Notes under the pieces: generated by a model | What the model was told of the DNA's origin: nothing | The model's database searches: none | What the model saw: only the letters and a program-made list of their open reading frames with translations | In this document: positions 59,927-64,000 of the stretch, piece after piece | How the letters are laid out: every line of letters begins with the position of its first letter | Numbering within the stretch: the stretch's first letter is position 1 | Translations under genes and position numbers: made by a program | Source: Nonomuraea aurantiaca | GTDB taxonomy: Bacteria > Actinomycetota > Actinomycetes > Streptosporangiales > Streptosporangiaceae | Assembly: GCF_020215705.1 (NCBI RefSeq) | Contig: NZ_JAIWNB010000030.1 | Coordinates: 54,840 to 118,839, forward strand | Direction of reading: 5' to 3' | Length of the DNA: 64,000 nt

Positions 59927-61633
59927 TCAGTGGGATTCCCTGCCCACGGCATCGCCGCTCGAACCTGTGAGGAAGTCCAGGTCCGCCCCCTTGTCGGCCT
60001 GCATGACGTGGTCGACGTACAGGCGCTCCCAGCCGCGGGACGGGGCGGCGTGCCCGTTGACGACCAGCTCCCTGGCGGCCAGCTCGGCGGCGGGGACGTC
60101 GACGTCGAGCCGTCTGGCCGCGACGTCCAGCACGATGATGTCGCCGGTCCGCACCCGCGCGAGCGGCCCGCCGGCCGCCGCCTCGGGCGCGGTGTGCAGC
60201 ACGACCGTGCCGTACGCGGTGCCGCTCATCCGGGCGTCGCTGATGCGGACCATGTCGCGCACGCCCTTGGCCAGCAGTTTCGCGGGCAGTGGCAGGTTGC
60301 CCAGCTCGGGCATGCCGGGGTAGCCCTTGGGCCCGCAGCCGCGCAGCACCAGGACCGACGTCTCGTCGACGTCCAGGTCCGGCGAGTCGAGCCGGGCGTT
60401 GAGATCCTCGACGCTGTCGAACACGACGGCCCGGCCGCGGTGGTTCAGCAGCTCGGGCGAGGCGGCGGCGGGCTTGATCACCGCGCCGTCCGGCGCGAGG
60501 TTGCCGCGCAGCACCGCGATCCCGGCCTCGGGCAGCAGCGGGTCGGCGCGGCGGCGGATGACGGTCTCGTCCCAGATCTCCGCGTCGGCGAGGTGGTCCA
60601 CGAGCGGTCCGCCGGTGACGGTCAGCGCCGCGGGGTCCAGCAGGTCCGCCACCTCCTTCAGTACGGCCGTCAGCCCGCCCGCCCTGAACAGGTCGTCCAT
60701 CAGGTGGCGGCCCGCCGGCTGGAGGTCGACCAGCAGCGGCACCCCCCTGCCGGTCCGGTCGAAGTCGTCCAGCTCCAGCTCGACGCCGAGGCGCCCGGCG
60801 ATGGCCAGCAGGTGGACGACGGCGTTGGTGGAGCCGCCGATCGCGGCCAGCGTCACGATCGCGTTGAGGAACGATCCCCTGGTCATCACCTGGCTCGGCC
60901 GCAGGTCGCGCCGCACCAGCTCGACGGCGAGCCGGCCGCTGTCGTGGGAGCGTTCGAGCAGCCTGCTGTCGGGCGCGGGGGTGCCCGCCGTGCCGGGCAG
61001 GGTCATGCCGAGGGCCTCGGCCATGCAGGCCATGGTCGAGGCGGTGCCCATCGTGTTGCAGTGGCCGCGGCTGCGGATCATGGACGACTCGGAGCGGAGG
61101 AACGCCTCGCGGGAGAGCGTCCCCGCGCGTACCTCCTCGCTCAGCCGCCACACGTCGGTGCCGCAGCCCAGCGGGACACCCCGGAAGTGGCCGGTCAGCA
61201 TCGGGCCGCCGGGCACCACCACGGCGGGCAGGTCCACCGAGGCGGCCGCCATCAGCAGCGACGGGATGGTCTTGTCGCAGCCGCCGAGCAGCACCACGCC
61301 GTCGATCGGGTTGGCGCGCAGCATCTCCTCGGTGGCCATGGCGGCCAGGTTGCGCCAGAGCATCGCGGTGGGCCGGACGTTCGTCTCGCCGAGGGAGACG
61401 ACGGGCAGGTTGAGCGGGACGCCGCCGGCCGCCCACACGCCCTGCTTGACGCTGTCGGCCACCTCGTCGAGATGGGAGTTGCACGGGGTGAGGTCGGAGG
61501 CGGTGTTGGCGATCGCGATGTGGGGCCGGTCCCCGTCGAACGCGGTCTCCGGCAGGCCGCGGCGCATCCAGGCGCGGTGGATGTAGGAGTTCCGGTCTTG
61601 ACCTGAATACCAGCGGGAGCTGCGGAGCGGCAT
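59927..61633 (-). CDS. IlvD/Edd family dehydratase, probably sugar-acid type
   Basis: A 568-residue dehydratase. Iron-sulfur ligands are in LTPCNSHL, VVLLGGCDKTIPS and RSRGHCNTMGTASTM. Other marks are NAIVTLAAIGGSTNAVVHL, MVRISDARMSGTAYGTVVLH and AARELVVNG. The length and the RGHCNTMGTASTMACMAEALG form fit the pentonate/hexonate branch (arabinonate, xylonate or related) better than biosynthetic IlvD, and no valine-pathway gene is nearby. Dihydroxyacid dehydratase remains possible. ATG 61633 has GGATGAGGG upstream. Seventy bp separate it from the pgi start, in the same direction. Confidence 0.88.
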   Translation of the reverse strand: MPLRSSRWYSGQDRNSYIHRAWMRRGLPETAFDGDRPHIAIANTASDLTPCNSHLDEVADSVKQGVWAAGGVPLNLPVVSLGETNVRPTAMLWRNLAAMATEEMLRANPIDGVVLLGGCDKTIPSLLMAAASVDLPAVVVPGGPMLTGHFRGVPLGCGTDVWRLSEEVRAGTLSREAFLRSESSMIRSRGHCNTMGTASTMACMAEALGMTLPGTAGTPAPDSRLLERSHDSGRLAVELVRRDLRPSQVMTRGSFLNAIVTLAAIGGSTNAVVHLLAIAGRLGVELELDDFDRTGRGVPLLVDLQPAGRHLMDDLFRAGGLTAVLKEVADLLDPAALTVTGGPLVDHLADAEIWDETVIRRRADPLLPEAGIAVLRGNLAPDGAVIKPAAASPELLNHRGRAVVFDSVEDLNARLDSPDLDVDETSVLVLRGCGPKGYPGMPELGNLPLPAKLLAKGVRDMVRISDARMSGTAYGTVVLHTAPEAAAGGPLARVRTGDIIVLDVAARRLDVDVPAAELAARELVVNGHAAPSRGWERLYVDHVMQADKGADLDFLTGSSGDAVGRESH

Positions 61634-61669
61634 GCCCTCATCCTGACATCCCGCCATTTGGGGATGAAA

Positions 61670-61701
61670 CCGGCGGCCCGTGCAGGGGCACGGGCCGCCG
61701 G
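61670..61701 (-). terminator. Strong hairpin terminator
   Basis: A perfect 14-bp stem (CCGGCGGCCCGTGC with its complement) around a 4-base AGGG loop, placed between the end of the TPR-type gene and the start of the dehydratase gene on the same strand. No U-tract. Confidence 0.75.
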
Positions 61702-61706
61702 TGGGC

Positions 61707-61739
61707 GTGATCTCACTGGCCGCCGAAGCGTGAGATCAC
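61707..61739 (-). terminator. Second hairpin of a tandem terminator
   Basis: GTGATCTCAC and GTGAGATCAC pair perfectly around a 13-base loop, 56 bp past the stop of the TPR-type gene and directly before the stronger hairpin in the direction of transcription. Confidence 0.55.
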
Positions 61740-61794
61740 GGTCCAGGGTGGATACACCCTTAAGGCGTTCCATCCTGTTCCATGCCGTTCCACC

Positions 61795-63693
61795 TCACAC
61801 CGGGTGGTAGCTGCATCGCACCCCCATCTGTACGGCGGACCGCAGCCGCTCCGCGATGACCGGGTCCGCCTCGCCGATGCGCGCCAGGGCCCGCCTGATG
61901 GCCTTGCCCACGGCGATCCTGGCCCGTTCCTCGCTGCCGGCGAACTGGCGCGTCCGCCCGGCCAGCCCGGTGGCGGCGGCCAGCTCGTCGATCAGCCAGT
62001 CGCGCTCGGCCCGCAGCGTGGCCGCCCGCTGCAGGTCGTGCATCGCCTCCAGTTCGTCGATCTCGGCCTGCAGCCCGGACAGCCGCCGCTTGTAGGTCTG
62101 CCTGGCCTGCTCGTCCAGCAGCGGCTGGGCGGACTCGGCCGCCTCGCCGGCCGCCGCCCCCGCGGCCAGGTCCACGGCCGGGATCTCGCGGCCGGGGTTG
62201 GCCAGCAGGGTCGCCAGGTGGGCCATGCCCACGATGTGGTCGACGAGCACGGTCCGGCCGGCCAGCTCGATCCGCCACTTGCGGCCCTGGCGCGCGCAGA
62301 CGACCTCCGCCGGGGCCGCCGGACGGTCGTCGGGCAGCGTCATGCCCAGCGACGCGGCCTCCTGCCGGGCCAGCGCCAGGATCCTGCGCGACTCCTCGGT
62401 CCCGCGCAGGGCCTGGCCGAGCCGCAGGCGGGAGAGCGCGACGGCGGGCCAGTGCCCCAGGGCGAGGTTGTCGTGCACGGCGGCCCGCAGATAGGCGATC
62501 GCCTTGTCCGTCTCGCCGCAGGTCAGCATGGCCACGCCGAGAGAATGGCGGACCGAGCCGAGGCAGGTGACACCCAGGCTGACGACGACGGGCAGCCGCT
62601 CGAACGGGGAGAGCACGGCATGGATCTCGGCCGCCGTCTCGGCGTCGCCGAGCAGGTACGCCGCCTCGGCCGCCCCGTACATCGAGATGAGCCAGGTGCT
62701 GGAGCGGGGCAGCGCCGCCAGGTCCCGGACGCGCAGCCGGGCCAGCGCCCCCTCAGCCAGCCGCCGGTCCCCCGCGGTGGCCGCCGACACCGCGAGCACC
62801 GCCCACAACGAGCTGTCCATCGCGCTGAGATCGGGCGAGTTGACCAGGTCCGCCAGCATGGGGACGAGCTCGGCGGCGCGTCCCTGGTACCAGCGGAGGG
62901 TCGCGAGCTGACCGGCGTACCAGCCCGCGCTGTCGATGTCGCCGGCCGCCGCGCCCCGGTCGGCGCAGGCTCCGGCCATCGCCTCGGCCTCCGCGAGCCG
63001 GCCGCTCCTGATGCCGAGCATGACCTCCATCGCGTCCACGACGAACCCGACCGCCAGGTGGTCCTCCTTGGACAGCAGGCCGCGCAGCTCCACCAGCGCC
63101 CGCTCGGCGTGCGGGTCGGCGGCCAGCACCAGGTCCACGGTCCTCCAGAGCAGCCCCATCAGCAGGTCGCCGCGGCGGCCGGTCCGCGGCGCCTGCTCGA
63201 TCAGCTCCTCGGCCAGCGCCAGGCGCAGGGCGCCGTACTCGGGTCCCAGGACGCAGTGGTGGGCCAGGCTCAGCGCCTCGGCCAGCGCGACGGGGTCACC
63301 GGCCCGCCTGGCCTCCTCGACCAAGGCCAGGATCGCCTCGTGCCCGCCACCGCGGTAGTCGTCCTCGCCGGCCAGGCGTACCCGCAGCCGTAACGCCAGT
63401 GAGGAGCGCGGCTCGACCAGCGCCAGAGCCTGGCGCTGGCGCGCGCGCACCGCGGCCGCCTCGGCGGCCGTGCGGTGCTCGTGCACCCACAGCCCGCCCA
63501 GCCCGAGCGCCGCCCGCGCCATCCCGTCCACGTCGCCGTGCCGTTCGGCCTCCCGGTAGGCGGTCTCGAACCAGCGCCGCGCCGCCCGCAGGCTGCCTTC
63601 CCCATACAGTGCGTGCTCTCCCGACAGCAACGACATCTCTATGTCGTCGTGTACGGCCAATCCCCGCGATCCGCCCACCGGCGTCCTCCGCAC
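61795..63693 (-). CDS. Large helical TPR-type protein with conserved C-terminal domain
   Basis: A 632-residue soluble protein. Residues 20-450 are paired helices in the TPR style (EGSLRAARRWFETAYREAERHGDVDGMARAALGLGGL in parts). Residues about 480-632 form a conserved module (RIELAGRTVLVDHIVGMAHLATLLANPGREIPAVDL in parts, YKRRLSGLQAEIDELE, RARIAVGKAIRRALARI) that I recall at the end of actinomycete regulator or ATPase-like proteins. There is no ATP-binding or DNA-binding motif, so any regulatory role is inference. Start uncertain: GTG 63693, or a TTG near MAVHDDIEMS. It is divergent from the phosphoketolase gene. Confidence 0.75.
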   Translation of the reverse strand: MRRTPVGGSRGLAVHDDIEMSLLSGEHALYGEGSLRAARRWFETAYREAERHGDVDGMARAALGLGGLWVHEHRTAAEAAAVRARQRQALALVEPRSSLALRLRVRLAGEDDYRGGGHEAILALVEEARRAGDPVALAEALSLAHHCVLGPEYGALRLALAEELIEQAPRTGRRGDLLMGLLWRTVDLVLAADPHAERALVELRGLLSKEDHLAVGFVVDAMEVMLGIRSGRLAEAEAMAGACADRGAAAGDIDSAGWYAGQLATLRWYQGRAAELVPMLADLVNSPDLSAMDSSLWAVLAVSAATAGDRRLAEGALARLRVRDLAALPRSSTWLISMYGAAEAAYLLGDAETAAEIHAVLSPFERLPVVVSLGVTCLGSVRHSLGVAMLTCGETDKAIAYLRAAVHDNLALGHWPAVALSRLRLGQALRGTEESRRILALARQEAASLGMTLPDDRPAAPAEVVCARQGRKWRIELAGRTVLVDHIVGMAHLATLLANPGREIPAVDLAAGAAAGEAAESAQPLLDEQARQTYKRRLSGLQAEIDELEAMHDLQRAATLRAERDWLIDELAAATGLAGRTRQFAGSEERARIAVGKAIRRALARIGEADPVIAERLRSAVQMGVRCSYHPV

Positions 63694-63785
63694 CCCGTTG
63701 TGGCAATGCGCGTCGCGCGCACTTCCAGTGACTGCGGCCCCCCACCGATAAGACGGATGCTAACCGAATGAGGTTCAGCTAGGTC

Positions 63786-63813
63786 GGATCAGAGTGCATC
63801 AAATTGGATCAGA
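63786..63813. promoter_or_regulatory. Direct repeat upstream of the phosphoketolase gene
   Basis: GGATCAGA occurs at 63786-63793 and 63806-63813, 20 bp apart centre to centre (two helical turns), in the 170-bp space between divergent genes. It may be a binding site for a regulator of either gene. Confidence 0.3.
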
Positions 63814-63863
63814 ATGACCGCTGCCTAAGGTTGAGCTGCGTTTCTGGAGGAATCAGCAGAGAC

Positions 63864-64000
63864 ATGGAGCGAATCGATGCGTACTGGCGCGCGGCGAACT
63901 ATCTGTCGGTGGGCCAGATCTATCTACTGGACAATCCACTGCTCAAGACGCCATTGACCCCGGAGCACATCAAACCCCGCCTGCTCGGCCATTGGGGCAC
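63864..64000 (+). CDS. Phosphoketolase, N-terminal fragment (3' partial)
   Basis: The first 45 codons of a gene running off the window. ERIDAYWRAANYLSVGQIYLLDNPLL and the following LTPEHIKPRLLGHWG match the N-terminus of the xylulose-5-phosphate/fructose-6-phosphate phosphoketolase family (thiamine-dependent; makes acetyl phosphate). GGAGG lies 13 bases upstream, a longer spacing than usual; GAGA nearer the ATG may serve instead. The upstream neighbour is divergent. Confidence 0.92.
   Translation, partial: MERIDAYWRAANYLSVGQIYLLDNPLLKTPLTPEHIKPRLLGHWG

Overview
This window is high-GC actinomycete chromosome. GTG and TTG starts are frequent, genes overlap by 4 bp (GTGA/ATGA), and the families present (SARP/AfsR regulator, PucR, paired Ser/Thr kinases, CHAT protein, GerW, paralogous EF-Tu) suit a Streptosporangiales organism such as Nonomuraea. 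That placement is inference from gene content; no rRNA or tRNA was seen to confirm it.

Layout. 1-4.2 kb: end of a dipeptide/oligopeptide ABC operon (two permeases, two ATPases) capped by an M24-type protein whose metal site is partly lost. 4.3-5.8 kb: Na+/H+ antiporter. 5.9-13 kb: an accessory, relatively AT-rich and scarred stretch. It holds an amber-interrupted small gene, a tandemly duplicated pair of lipoprotein/membrane-protein genes with a lysozyme-like partner (one partner truncated), remnants of GntR, UvrA-like and other genes, and a DUF998/MarR pair sharing a 22-bp promoter-operator. 13-17.9 kb: a CHAT protein that looks 5' truncated, a GlxA-type regulator divergent from an SDR gene, a PepSY lipoprotein and an IclR regulator. 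18.1-19.4 kb: a 1.3-kb segment bounded by 55-bp near-perfect inverted repeats that carries an SDR gene but no transposase; its right end forms the last codons of a small Cys-containing peptide gene. 20-23.1 kb: a SARP-NB-ARC-TPR regulator.

23.2-35.1 kb looks like one scavenging neighbourhood. A GNAT acyltransferase and an N-succinylamino-acid-racemase-type enolase face a complete peptide ABC importer (including a permease-ATPase fusion). Upstream lie a PucR regulator, a beta-lactamase-fold hydrolase and an S9 peptidase; an M20 hydrolase lies at 45 kb. Together they could import peptides, hydrolyse them and convert D- to L-amino acids. 35.3-39.6 kb: two tandem membrane Ser/Thr kinases and a PAS-SpoIIE phosphatase. 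39.9-41.1 kb: a divergent EF-Tu with substitutions at two positions linked to elfamycin resistance in E. coli.

42-64 kb is mostly metabolic: beta-galactosidase, M20 and amidohydrolase genes, a large secreted phosphodiester-glycosidase/metallophosphatase fusion, Uma2, VIT-family and LysE-family proteins, GerW, alpha-galactosidase, zwf, pgi, an IlvD/Edd dehydratase, a TPR-type regulator-like protein, and the start of a phosphoketolase gene running off the right edge. Galactoside hydrolases beside zwf/pgi and a phosphoketolase suggest a sugar-to-pentose-phosphate theme.
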